The notes: generated by a model not told the origin, from the sequence alone. A DNA stretch of 26,374 bases from Tissierellia bacterium (GCA_012798935.1 JAAZMG010000172.1:1-26374); one strand, 5' to 3'. Counted from the first letter of the stretch, positions 6,707-17,216 are shown. Translations and numbers: made by a program.

Positions 6707-9700
6707 ATGCTTATCAAAGAACTGTTTAAAAAAGATATCAATAGGGAAATTGTAGGGGTTATAACTATAGGCCATGAGGAAGATCAAAACATTCATCAGG
6801 AACTAGAAGAATATGTAGTAACTAGGGAGTTACATAAGTACTTTGCAGATTTTTTTAAAGCCTACAACAGAAGCATTGATAATTACACTTCTAATATGGG
6901 AGTATGGATTTCAGGTTTCTTTGGTAGTGGTAAATCTCATTTCCTAAAGATACTATCTTATCTATTAAAAAATAGAGAAACAGAAGGAAAAGAAGCAGTA
7001 GAATATTTTACCCATAAGATAAAAGATCCTAAAATATTTGAAGATATAAAAATAGCAGGAGATGCAAATGCCGATGTAATGTTATTTAATATAGAATCCA
7101 AATCGGATTCTGACTCTAGAACAAACAAAGATCCAATAGTTAAAGTTTTCAATAAGGTTTTTGATGAAATGCAAGGTTTTTCAGGAGCCTTGCCTTGGTT
7201 AGCTGATTTAGAAAGACAGATGACTAAAGATGGAACTTATGATGATTTTAAAAACAGATTTGAAGAACTAGCAGGAGAGGCTTGGGAAGAAAAAAGAGAT
7301 GATTTTTATTTTGAAGAAGATAATATAGTACAGGCTTTAGCCGATACTACAAAGATGAGTATAGAATCAGCTAGAAATTGGTATAACAAATCCGAAGAAA
7401 ACTACTCACTAAGCGTAGAAAGATTTGCAGAAAAAGTAAAGGAACACATTGAATCTAAAGAAGGAGATCACCATGTAATATTTTTAGTAGACGAGGTAGG
7501 CCAATATATTGGAGATGATGTAGGACTAATGCTTAATCTACAAACTGTAGTAGAAGATTTAGGTACATATTGTGGTGGAAAGGCCTGGGTTATAGTGACC
7601 TCCCAACAGGATATTGACTCAATTACAAGGGTTAAAGGAAATGACTTTTCAAAGATACAAGGTAGGTTTAATACTAGAATTAGTCTATCCAGTGCTAATG
7701 TAGATGAAGTTATACAAAAAAGACTTCTTGATAAAAAAGAATCCACCTATGAAACATTGAAACTATACTATATTGAAAAGGAATCCATGCTTAAAAACTT
7801 AATTACCTTTTCAGCAGATACAGCAGAGATGAAAAACTATAAATCAGAAGAAGATTTTGCTATTAATTATCCATTCATACCTTATCAATTTAATCTACTT
7901 CAATCAGTTTTTAATGGTATTCGTGAACACGGTTCTAGTGGGAAACATTTATCCGAAGGGGAGCGTTCCCTTCTTAGTGGTTTTCAGGAGGCAGCAGTAA
8001 AATACAATGATAGTGAAATAGGAACCTTAATACCCTTTTCGGCTTTCTATGATACCATTGAAAAGTTCCTTGACCATAATATAAAAATAGTAATAATTCA
8101 TGGGAATCAAAATAGTAGATTGACAAAATTTGATGTAGAAGTATTGAAGCTATTATTTTTAATAAAATATGTGAAGGAAGTACCGGGAAATATCGAAAAC
8201 ATTGCTACTTTAATGGTAGAACATGTAGACCAAGATAAGATTGAGCTTAAAAAGGAAATAGAATCTTCATTAAGAAGGCTGTTAAGAGAAACACTAATTC
8301 AAAAAAACGGTGAAGAATATGTATTCTTAACCAACGAAGAACAGGATGTAAATAAGGAAATAAAAAATATAACAGTAGATATAGACAATGTGGTAAATAA
8401 AGTTGGGGAATTAATATTTACAGGTATATATACAGATACAAAATTTAGATATAATAGTGATTATTATTTTGATTTCAATAAATCCATAGATGATAGATTC
8501 ATATCTACTCAAAAACATAATATTGGTGTAAAAGTTATTAGCCCCTATTATGATATAGGAGTAGAACTTTCAGATGAGGAATTAAAGATGATGTCCTCTA
8601 GGGAGAACAATTTAATAGTTAAACTTCCACAAGAATCTACAGTAATGGAAGAAATGGAAGATGTTTTGAGAATTCAAACCTACCTTAAGAGAGGGGCTGG
8701 TACCTGGTCTAGTTCAGTTGTAGAAGAAATAAAAATCCGTAAAACTAGAGAGGTAAATAAAAGAAATGAACGAATAAATATTCTTCTAGATGAAGCATTA
8801 AGAGAGGCCGAATTTTATGGAAATGGGGACAAGTTAAGTATAAAATCTAAAAATCCTATAGAAAGAATAGATGAAGGATTAAAAATCCTTATAGATAATG
8901 GGTACAACAAATTGGATTATATTCATGAATTTACAAGAGGTATAGGAGAATTAAGAGATATACTTTTAGATAAGGATATTCAAATTGCTTTTACCGATGA
9001 TATTCCAAATAGATTAGCTTTAGATGAGGTTAATAGCTATATTGAAAAAAATACAAAAAGGCATATACCTACTACAATGAAATCTATTTTGGGAATTTTT
9101 TCAGCTCCACCTTATGGTTGGAAAGAGTTAGATATAGAAGCTTTAGTTCTAAGACTTTGCAAATCTCAAGAAATAAAACTTCAACTCGGATCTGAATATA
9201 TAGACATATATGATGAGAATATAATTGATTATCTAACCAAACAAAAATATCAGGAAAGGCTAATCATACAGAAAAGAATTAAAACTTCTGAAAAACATAT
9301 TGCTAATGCAAGAACCTTAGCAAGGAAATTATTTAATAGATCCTATCTTCCCAATGATGAAGATGGGATTATGGACAAGTTCAAAGAGTCTATAGAAGTA
9401 GAATTGTTTAATATAGGAAAACTATTGGGAAACTATGAAAAACAAGAAAAATATCCAGGCAAAGAAGTGCTTTTAAATGGGAAAAAAGCCTTTGAAGAAA
9501 TATTGTATCTAAATGATGCTAGTGAATTCTTCGAAAAGTTATATGAACTAAAGGAGGACCTTCTAGATTACGAAGACGAGGTTTTTGATGTAAAAAAATT
9601 CTTTGAAAACCAAGTAGAACCCTTTGACAAAGGGGTAGATGGTTTGGAACTTTATAAAAAGAACAAGGCCTATATATTAGATGATGAAGCTATTAAAATA

Positions 9701-10261
9701 GTAAAAGATATTGAAAGGATAATTAAATCAAGAGAACCCTATTTTCAAATATCCAAACTAAATAATTTAACAGATAATTTTATTGATAAGTTTACAGAAA
9801 TACTGGAGACGGAATGCAAACCTGTTAAAGAAAAAATTCAAGAAGACTCTAAAGTAGTTTTAAATGAAATAGAAATATACCCATTTAAGGACAAACTATA
9901 TTCAGTATTTAAAACAGGTTTTGAAGAGATGATTAATAGAATAGATACAGTAAACAGTATTCCAGAAGCAATAGCTATGAAAGAAGAATCTGAAAGACTT
10001 AAGATAAGAGCTTTCAAGGAGATAGAACTGGAGAAAAAGAAATTAAAAGAAAAAGAGACAAGTTCTAAACCTAAACCGATGAATGCAGGAGAAGGGACAA
10101 TAACTTATAAGACAAAAGAAACCAAAACCATAAGGCTTTCAAAATTTATTGGAGGATATAGAACTATTGAAAATGATAGGGATTTAGAGGAATTATTAGA
10201 CGAAATACGTCTAGATTTAAAGAAACAATTACATGATGACAAAATCATAAGGCTAATCTAG
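6707..10261 (+). CDS. brxC: BREX ATPase BrxC
   Basis: A 1184-residue AAA+-like P-loop ATPase, standard length for BrxC of BREX type 1. The Walker A motif is GFFGSGKS at residues 70-77 (Lys76). The Walker B motif is VIFLVDEVGQY with Asp262-Glu263. A sensor-like VIVTSQQDI follows about 40 residues later. The C-terminal half is long, charged and helical (for example ELEKKKLKEKE near 1110). BrxC is thought to be a large ATP-driven part of the complex that allows PglX methylation and blocks phage replication. An AAAGGGGG site precedes the ATG. The gap to pglX is 12 bases. The frame is open throughout with both nucleotide motifs intact. Confidence 0.93.
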   Translation: MLIKELFKKDINREIVGVITIGHEEDQNIHQELEEYVVTRELHKYFADFFKAYNRSIDNYTSNMGVWISGFFGSGKSHFLKILSYLLKNRETEGKEAVEYFTHKIKDPKIFEDIKIAGDANADVMLFNIESKSDSDSRTNKDPIVKVFNKVFDEMQGFSGALPWLADLERQMTKDGTYDDFKNRFEELAGEAWEEKRDDFYFEEDNIVQALADTTKMSIESARNWYNKSEENYSLSVERFAEKVKEHIESKEGDHHVIFLVDEVGQYIGDDVGLMLNLQTVVEDLGTYCGGKAWVIVTSQQDIDSITRVKGNDFSKIQGRFNTRISLSSANVDEVIQKRLLDKKESTYETLKLYYIEKESMLKNLITFSADTAEMKNYKSEEDFAINYPFIPYQFNLLQSVFNGIREHGSSGKHLSEGERSLLSGFQEAAVKYNDSEIGTLIPFSAFYDTIEKFLDHNIKIVIIHGNQNSRLTKFDVEVLKLLFLIKYVKEVPGNIENIATLMVEHVDQDKIELKKEIESSLRRLLRETLIQKNGEEYVFLTNEEQDVNKEIKNITVDIDNVVNKVGELIFTGIYTDTKFRYNSDYYFDFNKSIDDRFISTQKHNIGVKVISPYYDIGVELSDEELKMMSSRENNLIVKLPQESTVMEEMEDVLRIQTYLKRGAGTWSSSVVEEIKIRKTREVNKRNERINILLDEALREAEFYGNGDKLSIKSKNPIERIDEGLKILIDNGYNKLDYIHEFTRGIGELRDILLDKDIQIAFTDDIPNRLALDEVNSYIEKNTKRHIPTTMKSILGIFSAPPYGWKELDIEALVLRLCKSQEIKLQLGSEYIDIYDENIIDYLTKQKYQERLIIQKRIKTSEKHIANARTLARKLFNRSYLPNDEDGIMDKFKESIEVELFNIGKLLGNYEKQEKYPGKEVLLNGKKAFEEILYLNDASEFFEKLYELKEDLLDYEDEVFDVKKFFENQVEPFDKGVDGLELYKKNKAYILDDEAIKIVKDIERIIKSREPYFQISKLNNLTDNFIDKFTEILETECKPVKEKIQEDSKVVLNEIEIYPFKDKLYSVFKTGFEEMINRIDTVNSIPEAIAMKEESERLKIRAFKEIELEKKKLKEKETSSKPKPMNAGEGTITYKTKETKTIRLSKFIGGYRTIENDRDLEELLDEIRLDLKKQLHDDKIIRLI

Positions 10262-10273
10262 AAAGGGGATATT

Positions 10274-13200
10274 ATGGATAAACAGGCTATTAAAGGCTTT
10301 TCACAAAGAGCTAGGAGAAAGCTTATAGAAGATGTAAAACAAAGAGCCTATAAATTAGGTATTATGGAAGATAAAATACTAAGTATAGAATCCTTCCAAG
10401 GTGGATTTAGAATAAAGGATAGAAACAATGGCATATTTACAGAAGAACAAAGGCGGCAAAGAAAAAAACTTATAGAAGAAATAGAAAAAAAAGGTTATGA
10501 ACAGGTAATAGAAGAAGTAGCCTATACTTGGTTTAATAGGTTTATAGCTTTACGTTTCATGGAGGTAAATGATTATCTTCCTACTGGGGTTAGAGTATTA
10601 TCATCAGTAGAAAAAGGAAAAACCGAACCAGATATATTATCCCAAATATCTATGTTGGATTTAAGCCTAGATTGGAATAAGATAGATGAAATAGAATCCG
10701 ATAACAGTAAAGGGGTAGTCCAAAAAAGAGAAGAAATCTATAAACATTTACTAATAAAACAATGCAATCAACTAGGGAATATAATGCCTACGGTGTTTGA
10801 ACAGATATCTGATTATACAGAACTACTACTTCCAGATAATCTATTAGGAGAATACTCTGTTATTAGAGATTTGGTAGAATCAATAGAAGAATACCATTGG
10901 AAAATAGAACTAGAAGGTAAGGAATTAGAACTTGAAGAAGAAAAGGGAGACCATGGCATAGAAATAATTGGTTGGCTATATCAATACTATATTTCAGAAA
11001 AGAAAGATGAAGTATTTGCAGATTTAAAAAAGAATATAAAGATATCTAAGGAAAACATACCAGCTGCAACCCAACTTTTTACTCCAAAGTGGATTGTAAA
11101 ATACATGATAGAAAATTCCTTAGGTAGACTATGGTTAGAATCCCATCCAAACCAGAAATTAAGATCCAAGTGGAAATATTATTTAGAGGAAGCAGAACAG
11201 GAAGAAGAAGTAAAAGAAGAACTAGAAAAGCTGAAAAACCCAAACCTAGCACCAGAAGATATAAAATTACTAGATCCAGCAATGGGAAGTGGTCATATAT
11301 TAGTCTATGCTTTTGATGTACTATATGATATTTACTTAAGTGAAGGCTATTCAGAAAGGCAAATTCCAAATCTTATACTAGAAAACAATCTATATGGACT
11401 AGATATAGATGACAGAGCAGGACAACTATCAGTATTTGCTCTAATGATGAAAGCTAGAAGTAAAAGTAGGAGGATATTTAGAAGAAAGATAGACTTGAAT
11501 TTAGTTTCCATACAGGAAAGTGATGATATAAAACAAGGAGATATAGACTATTTTGTAGGAGAAAATGAATATTTAAGAGAAGATATAGAATATTTGGTAG
11601 AAGTATTTAAAGAAGCAAAGGAATATGGTTCCATATTGGAAGTAAAACCTATTGATTTTGATAGATTGGAAGAGCGGCTAGAGGAAATAAGAGACGAAGT
11701 ACCAAAGATGTATGATCAGGGTTATAGGAATGTAATATTAGAAAAATTGCCATCACTTATAAAGCAAGGTAAGATAATGAGTGGGAAGTATGATGTGGTG
11801 TGTACTAATCCGCCTTATATGGGGAGTAGGGGGATGAATAAAAAATTATCAGCATTTATAAGGAAAAACTATCCTGATACGAAGGCTGATTTGTTTGCAG
11901 CGTTTATGGAATTAGATGAACATTTAGTAGAAAAAAATGGATACATGGGCATGATAAATCAGCATGGTTGGATGTTTCTATCAAGTTTTGAAAAGTATAG
12001 GATGAAAATGCTACATAACAGAACTATTATTTCCATGTTACATTTAGGCTCTAGGTCTTTTGAAGAGATTAGTGGAGAAGTAGTTCAAAGTACTGCTTTT
12101 ATAAAAAGAAATCATTTGATAGAAGACTATAGAGGGATATATTTAAGACTAATTGATTTTAACAATGCCCAAAAAAAAGAAATAAAGACTATTGAAGCTA
12201 TTAGCAATTCAGAAGTAGATTATAAATATACATCAAAGATTAATGATTTTTATAAAATACCAGGAAGTCCAATTGCATATTGGGTTAGCGATAATTTATT
12301 AAAAACATTTCAACATAGAAGTATAAAAGAATACGGATATATAGGAAAAGGTTTAGATACATGTAATCAAGATAGATTTGAAAGATATTGGGTTGAGGTT
12401 AATTTTGAAAGAATATCTTTGGACAACAATAGTAAAGTTAAATCGAATTTTTTAAAATGGTACCCGTTTTCAAAAGGAGGAGGATTTAGAAAGTGGTATG
12501 GAAATTACTGGAACATAGTAAATTGGGAAAATGAAGGTTATGAAATACGTAATTATAGAAATAAAGATGGTTCATTGAAATCCAGGCCTCAAAATATAGA
12601 CAAATATTTTATTGATTCAATTACGTGGTCAAGTATTAGCTCATCAAATTTAGGGGCAAGGATTTTAGAGAAAGCGATTTTTGGGAATGGTTCTGCATTA
12701 TTTTTATCTAATAAATATATATTAAATAGATATTATTTCTTGGGGCTATTAAATTCAAAAGTAAGTATGGAATATTTAGCTTTTTTTAGCCCTACCTTAT
12801 CTTTCAATGCTGGCGATTTGTCGAAGATCCCAGTAATTTTTGCATCTGAAACTACTAGAAAAAATATTGATAAACTTGTATCAAATAATGTGTTTATAAC
12901 CCGATTAGACTGGAACTCCTTCGAAACCTCATGGGATTTCCAAAGGCATCCCCTATTAACCCACAAAGGCCATGCTACTACCATAGAATCTGCCTTCAAA
13001 AACTGGTCAGACTTTGCCGAAAAGCAATTCTATCAACTAAAAGCTAACGAAGAAGAACTAAACCGAATCTTCATAGAAATATATGGTCTTGAGAATGAGC
13101 TAACACCAGAGGTGGAAGAAAAAGATGTAACAGTTAGTAAAGCAGATAGGGAAAGGGATATTAAATCCTTCATCTCCTATGCTGTAGGTTGTATGTTTGG

Positions 13201-13876
13201 TAGGTATTCTTTAGAGGAAGATGGGCTTATCTTTGCAGGGGGAGAAGGGGAAGATATTATCATCCCCATAGCTGATGATGATTACTTTGAAGAGGATATA
13301 TTAGAACGGTTTATTGATTTTGTAAAAACAACCTTTGGAGAAGAAAACCTAGAAGGAAACCTAGATTATATAGCTAAAACTTTAGGCATAAGGACAAGGG
13401 AAACCTCCAGAGGGGCTATTAGAAGATACTTCTTAAAGGATTTCTACAAAGACCATGTTAGAACCTATAAGAAGCGGCCAATATATTGGCTATTTGATAG
13501 TGGTAGACAAGATGGTTTCAAAGCCTTAATCTATATGCATAGATACAATCCTGATACCATAGCAAAGGTAAGAATTGACTACCTTCATGAGTTACAAAAG
13601 AAATATGAAGGAGAAATAAAACATTTAGATATAATTATAGATTCCGATATTTCCACTAGGGAAAAGAACCAGGCCAAGAAGAAAAAGGAGAAACTTACAA
13701 AACAAATTTTAGAATGTAGGGAATACGACCAAGCTATGAATCACATGGCTAGTCAAAGAATAGATATAGATTTAGATGATGGGGTCAAAGTAAACTATGG
13801 AAAATTTCAAGGAATAAAAATACCTAGAGGCGAAGGACAAAAACCATTAAAGATTAATTTATTGGCTAAGATATAA
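10274..13876 (+). CDS. pglX: BREX adenine-specific DNA methyltransferase PglX
   Basis: A 1200-residue enzyme that methylates adenine N6 in the BREX recognition site, marking host DNA as self. Visible in order: the N-terminal block QAIKGFSQRARRKLIEDV; TPKWIVKYMIENSLGRLW; the SAM-binding motif I DPAMGSGH at 334-341; and the catalytic NPPY at 512-515 inside DVVCTNPPYMGSRGM. Residues of about 630-880 (after HLGSRSFEEISGEVVQSTAF) are the probable target-recognition part and set the site sequence, which cannot be read from here. The C-terminal part includes RRYFLKDFYKDH and YKKRPIYWLFDSG. Catalytic motifs are intact, so methylation activity is expected. Confidence 0.95.
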   Translation: MDKQAIKGFSQRARRKLIEDVKQRAYKLGIMEDKILSIESFQGGFRIKDRNNGIFTEEQRRQRKKLIEEIEKKGYEQVIEEVAYTWFNRFIALRFMEVNDYLPTGVRVLSSVEKGKTEPDILSQISMLDLSLDWNKIDEIESDNSKGVVQKREEIYKHLLIKQCNQLGNIMPTVFEQISDYTELLLPDNLLGEYSVIRDLVESIEEYHWKIELEGKELELEEEKGDHGIEIIGWLYQYYISEKKDEVFADLKKNIKISKENIPAATQLFTPKWIVKYMIENSLGRLWLESHPNQKLRSKWKYYLEEAEQEEEVKEELEKLKNPNLAPEDIKLLDPAMGSGHILVYAFDVLYDIYLSEGYSERQIPNLILENNLYGLDIDDRAGQLSVFALMMKARSKSRRIFRRKIDLNLVSIQESDDIKQGDIDYFVGENEYLREDIEYLVEVFKEAKEYGSILEVKPIDFDRLEERLEEIRDEVPKMYDQGYRNVILEKLPSLIKQGKIMSGKYDVVCTNPPYMGSRGMNKKLSAFIRKNYPDTKADLFAAFMELDEHLVEKNGYMGMINQHGWMFLSSFEKYRMKMLHNRTIISMLHLGSRSFEEISGEVVQSTAFIKRNHLIEDYRGIYLRLIDFNNAQKKEIKTIEAISNSEVDYKYTSKINDFYKIPGSPIAYWVSDNLLKTFQHRSIKEYGYIGKGLDTCNQDRFERYWVEVNFERISLDNNSKVKSNFLKWYPFSKGGGFRKWYGNYWNIVNWENEGYEIRNYRNKDGSLKSRPQNIDKYFIDSITWSSISSSNLGARILEKAIFGNGSALFLSNKYILNRYYFLGLLNSKVSMEYLAFFSPTLSFNAGDLSKIPVIFASETTRKNIDKLVSNNVFITRLDWNSFETSWDFQRHPLLTHKGHATTIESAFKNWSDFAEKQFYQLKANEEELNRIFIEIYGLENELTPEVEEKDVTVSKADRERDIKSFISYAVGCMFGRYSLEEDGLIFAGGEGEDIIIPIADDDYFEEDILERFIDFVKTTFGEENLEGNLDYIAKTLGIRTRETSRGAIRRYFLKDFYKDHVRTYKKRPIYWLFDSGRQDGFKALIYMHRYNPDTIAKVRIDYLHELQKKYEGEIKHLDIIIDSDISTREKNQAKKKKEKLTKQILECREYDQAMNHMASQRIDIDLDDGVKVNYGKFQGIKIPRGEGQKPLKINLLAKI

Positions 13877-13892
13877 AGAGCAGGTGAATATA

Positions 13893-16436
13893 ATGAATTT
13901 AAAAGAAATATCAAATATTTTAGAAGAAAATTTAAATGCAGAGCTTATTAATGGGAAAAAGAGAAATATTATATTCTGGTATGATGAAGGCAGAGAATTT
14001 GAAGAAGATATTAAGGATTTAAATTTGAAGAATGGAAAGGTAATTAAACTTAATGAAAACAACAGTTTCTATATAAAGTATTTACTTGAAAAAAAGGACC
14101 CCTATTCAAATTATCTTATATATTCTCCCTTTGCAAAGCCTAACCCAAGGGATAATTGGTTATTGGACATTTTAGAATACAGTTTTGAGTTTTCAACGGA
14201 TAAAGCAGATCTCATCAGAAGAGATTTTAATATAGAAGATGAATCCCTAAATAAAGTATTTAAAAAATATCTTAAGTTTTTTGGTAATAAGGAAAGATAT
14301 AAGAGGTTTGCCTCTTATAGCATAGAAAACTGGACAGAAGATAGTATTCATATAAGGGTATTATCTAGTCTTTGTAAACTTCCTATTGTAGATTTTGAAG
14401 AAGTATTGAAAGCTATTTTAATAGAAGAATTAAAAAAAGAGAATAAATACATGAAAGACATAAAAAGATTTGGTGATGAAAATGTCTTCTGGTCTTTAGT
14501 GGAAAAAAGATATGGATACCATTTTGAGGACAGGGATTTAAAAATTTTAGCTACTATGCTCCTTGTAACCCATAATAGCTATGATCTAGGTGAAAAGTTG
14601 CCAAATAAATGGAAGAGGTACTTATCCTTAAAAGAATCGGATTCTATTGTATTTGTAAGCAATTTTATGAATCATAGGGTCCATGGAAAATTCTATGATG
14701 AAATTGCCGATAGAATAGAAAAACAGCTAGACCTTGAAGAATATATAGACAAATGGGACATAGACAAATACTTAGGTTCTACTACATTTAGGGCCTATGA
14801 TGAGAAAATTATCGAAAGTATTTTAACAGGCATTTCAGATGGACTAAATGAATACGAAAGATATAAAAGGATTATCAATGGAAGAAGGACTAGTCATTGG
14901 TTTTCTATATATGAAAATGAATACAATGCCCTTTATTATGGTATAGAGATACTTAAAAAAGAAAGGGAGATTTTAAACAATATAAAAGCTAAAGATTCTA
15001 TTAGTATGGTAGAAGACTATACAAATAAATATTATATTATAGATAGTTTATATAGAAAATTCTATATTTCTTACGATGAAATAATAGACAAAGATAAATT
15101 TATAAATTTAGCTGAAAAAGTAGAAAACTTCTACAATAATTATTTCTTAAATGAACTTTCTATTAAATGGTCTCAAATAGTAGAAGAGGAATTATTAGAG
15201 GATTATAGTATTCAAGGAATACATCATCAGAAAAATTTCTACCAAGACTTTGTGTCTCCTTTTGTTGAAAATGAGGATAGGATATTTGTCATTATATCTG
15301 ATGGACTAAGGTATGAAGCAGGAAGGGAATTAGCTGAATTACTTAACAAAGAATTGAGAGGCTCTACAGTAATAGATACTATGCTAGGGGTAGTGCCTTC
15401 TTATACTAAACTAGGAATGGCTAGTCTGTTACCTAGAAAATCCATTGAAATAGATGGTAGGGGACATATATTTATGGATGGAATCAATACAAGAGGAACG
15501 GAAAATAGAGAAAAGATCCTCAAAAATTATTCTAATGAAGCCATGGCTATTCAGTACAATGAAATAATAGATATGAATAGAGAGGGATATGAGAAGGCTT
15601 TTACAGGGAAAAAGCTTATTTATATTTACCACAACACTATAGATGCTCTAGGGGATAAAGCTCAAACTGAAAGAGATGTGTTCAAAGGCGTAGAAAATGC
15701 TTTTGAAGATATTGTAGACTTAACTAAGAAACTTGTAAACAATGTAAGTGCAGCCAATATAATAATTACTGCCGATCATGGATTTATCTATAGAAGATCA
15801 CCATTGGAAGAATGGGAAAAAATAAATAAAAAGGTATCTAATCCATTAGAAGAAGGTAGACGATTTGTTTTAGCAGAAGATATAGAAGATACTAAAGGCA
15901 TTTTACCTATTTCCACAAAATATATATTTGGAGAAAATTCTACACTAAAAGCAGTAGTCCCTAAAGGCATTATAAGATATAAAGTTCAAGGGGCTGGAGC
16001 AAACTATGTCCACGGAGGAGCAGCACTTCAGGAGATACTACTGCCAGTAATTAAATTTAATAACAAAAGAACAGATAAATACAAAGCCACAGAAGTAGAG
16101 GTCAAGTTGACTAATATATCTAGAAGAATAACCAATAGAACAACCTATTTAGAGTTCTTCCAAGTAGATATAGTAGACGATAAAAAACTTCCTCTAAGGC
16201 TTAAACTATATTTTGAAAATGAAAATGGAGACAAAATATCCAACGAAAACATCATAATAGCCGACAGCAAATCCAAAAAACCAGAAGAAAGAGTATTTAA
16301 AGAAAAATTTACCCTAAAGGATATAGCCTATGATAAAACGAGAGAATATTATTTAATAATGGAAGGCGAATCTGACGAGAAGGTATATGAAAGGATAGTA
16401 TTTGGTATATCTTTAGTTAGGGATGATGGATTTTAA
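13893..16436 (+). CDS. pglZ: BREX phosphatase-fold protein PglZ
   Basis: Last gene of the operon, 847 residues, the usual BREX-1 PglZ size. The ATG at 13893 is chosen over GTG at 13884 because AGGTG (13882-13886) is the ribosome site, 6 bases upstream. The PglZ domain belongs to the alkaline-phosphatase superfamily: FVIISDGLRYEAGRELAELL carries a likely metal ligand Asp470, and ITADHGFIYRR carries Asp628 and His629. The N-terminal half is helical, and the C-terminal 150 residues look beta-rich. In other BREX systems PglZ works with PglX and BrxB; its substrate is uncertain. A normal BREX-1 operon continues with brxL, but here intact coding stops. Confidence 0.93.
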   Translation: MNLKEISNILEENLNAELINGKKRNIIFWYDEGREFEEDIKDLNLKNGKVIKLNENNSFYIKYLLEKKDPYSNYLIYSPFAKPNPRDNWLLDILEYSFEFSTDKADLIRRDFNIEDESLNKVFKKYLKFFGNKERYKRFASYSIENWTEDSIHIRVLSSLCKLPIVDFEEVLKAILIEELKKENKYMKDIKRFGDENVFWSLVEKRYGYHFEDRDLKILATMLLVTHNSYDLGEKLPNKWKRYLSLKESDSIVFVSNFMNHRVHGKFYDEIADRIEKQLDLEEYIDKWDIDKYLGSTTFRAYDEKIIESILTGISDGLNEYERYKRIINGRRTSHWFSIYENEYNALYYGIEILKKEREILNNIKAKDSISMVEDYTNKYYIIDSLYRKFYISYDEIIDKDKFINLAEKVENFYNNYFLNELSIKWSQIVEEELLEDYSIQGIHHQKNFYQDFVSPFVENEDRIFVIISDGLRYEAGRELAELLNKELRGSTVIDTMLGVVPSYTKLGMASLLPRKSIEIDGRGHIFMDGINTRGTENREKILKNYSNEAMAIQYNEIIDMNREGYEKAFTGKKLIYIYHNTIDALGDKAQTERDVFKGVENAFEDIVDLTKKLVNNVSAANIIITADHGFIYRRSPLEEWEKINKKVSNPLEEGRRFVLAEDIEDTKGILPISTKYIFGENSTLKAVVPKGIIRYKVQGAGANYVHGGAALQEILLPVIKFNNKRTDKYKATEVEVKLTNISRRITNRTTYLEFFQVDIVDDKKLPLRLKLYFENENGDKISNENIIIADSKSKKPEERVFKEKFTLKDIAYDKTREYYLIMEGESDEKVYERIVFGISLVRDDGF

Positions 16437-16477
16437 TTAAGGTTTTATGCATTTAATAAAAAACTGAAATATACCAT

Positions 16478-16663
16478 ATTACTGAAGTTGGCGGATTTAC
16501 TACTCATGGTGCAATTATCACACGAGAATATGGCCTTCCAAGAGTTGTAGGAGTGGAAAACGCCACAAAATTGATAAAGGATGGACAGAGAATCCGAGTG
16601 AATGGAACGGAAGGATATATAGAGATACTGGAGGAATCATTAGAAAACCATAGGGAAGCTTAG
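16478..16663 (+). pseudogene. PEP-utilising phosphohistidine domain, C-terminal fragment
   Basis: The frame encodes EVGGFTTHGAIITREYGLP, then VVGVENATKLIKDGQRIRV and NGTEGYIEIL, and ends at TAG 16661-16663. This is the mobile phosphohistidine domain at the C-terminus of PEP-synthase/rifampicin-phosphotransferase-like proteins; the His of TTHGA is the phosphorylated residue. No start, nucleotide-binding part or upstream domain remains, so about 60 residues of a normally 800-900-residue protein survive. It is not a copy of the ppdK domain upstream, which reads GGMTSHAAVVARQMGK. It lies 41 bases after pglZ, in the place where brxL would be expected. Confidence 0.75.
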
Positions 16664-16699
16664 TATAAAATAATTGTAGGAAAAAATTAAAAAGAATAG

Positions 16700-16905
16700 T
16701 TCCTTCTATTAAAGAAGTTAAAAACTAGGGATAAATGTGGAAGGCCCTATAGCACTAGATACGGTTTTTTTAAAAGCATATCAAGGACAATATGATCAAT
16801 GTATCATGATCAAGGACATATACCTATGAAATTATTAGCATTTGATTCAGGGGTAAATATTACTTTGGGACTTACTATTATAAGAACTTCAGTTGACCTT
16901 TGATT
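16700..16905 (+). pseudogene. pdxA-like dehydrogenase fragment, multiply frameshifted
   Basis: Pieces in different frames add up to the C-terminal part of the PdxA family (4-hydroxythreonine-4-phosphate dehydrogenase and the 4-phospho-D-threonate/erythronate type). The order is PSIKEVK (about 16701-16722), a shift at the A run near 16720, LGINVEGPIALDTVFLKAYQ (from about 16725), another shift near 16800, and YHDQGHIPMKLLAFDSGVNI (16802 on) ending RTSVD before a stop. YHDQG, with metal ligand Asp, and RTSVDHG are family hallmarks; the following HG is already lost. At least two frameshifts and missing N- and C-terminal parts make it clearly dead. Confidence 0.75.
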
Positions 16906-17127
16906 TATATTATAAATAATAAAAACTTAATACTATAAAAAAACTTGGAATTTTTAACCTGTAGTACCATTGAATATTATAGAAATAAATTATAATTTGA
17001 TGAATTATGATAAAATTAATCGATTGGACTATAGAATTTTAAGATGATAGTATTAGCAATTAGATAGACTTATATTAGACTTCCCCTTCCCAATCTATAA
17101 TATATAGAAACAGGGAAAGTTAAAAAT
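16906..17127. other. AT-rich gap with no recognised gene
   Basis: About 220 bases of very AT-rich DNA with short open frames only. One of these reads MNYDKINRLDYRILR near 17000, and I could not place it. It may be further decayed sequence continuing the relic region. Confidence 0.4.
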
Positions 17128-17161
17128 AAAGAACTCCTAACCAATTGGTTAGGAGTTCTTT
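17128..17161. terminator. Bidirectional intrinsic terminator
   Basis: A perfect inverted repeat with arm AAAGAACTCCTAACC, loop AATT and the exact complement, flanked by A and T runs. It is the first strong terminator after pglZ and probably ends BREX read-through. Its core resembles the terminator on the other side of the symporter gene (18797-18830). Confidence 0.85.
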
Positions 17162-17216
17162 GTGAAGAATTGTTTTTCATCCAATAAATAATGCATCTCT
17201 TTTTTATATTATTATT

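Noticed and set aside
16478..16663. Phosphohistidine fragment as a duplicate of ppdK
   Set aside because: The residues around the active His (TTHGAIITREYG) differ from ppdK (TSHAAVVARQMG); it comes from a PEP-synthase-like protein.
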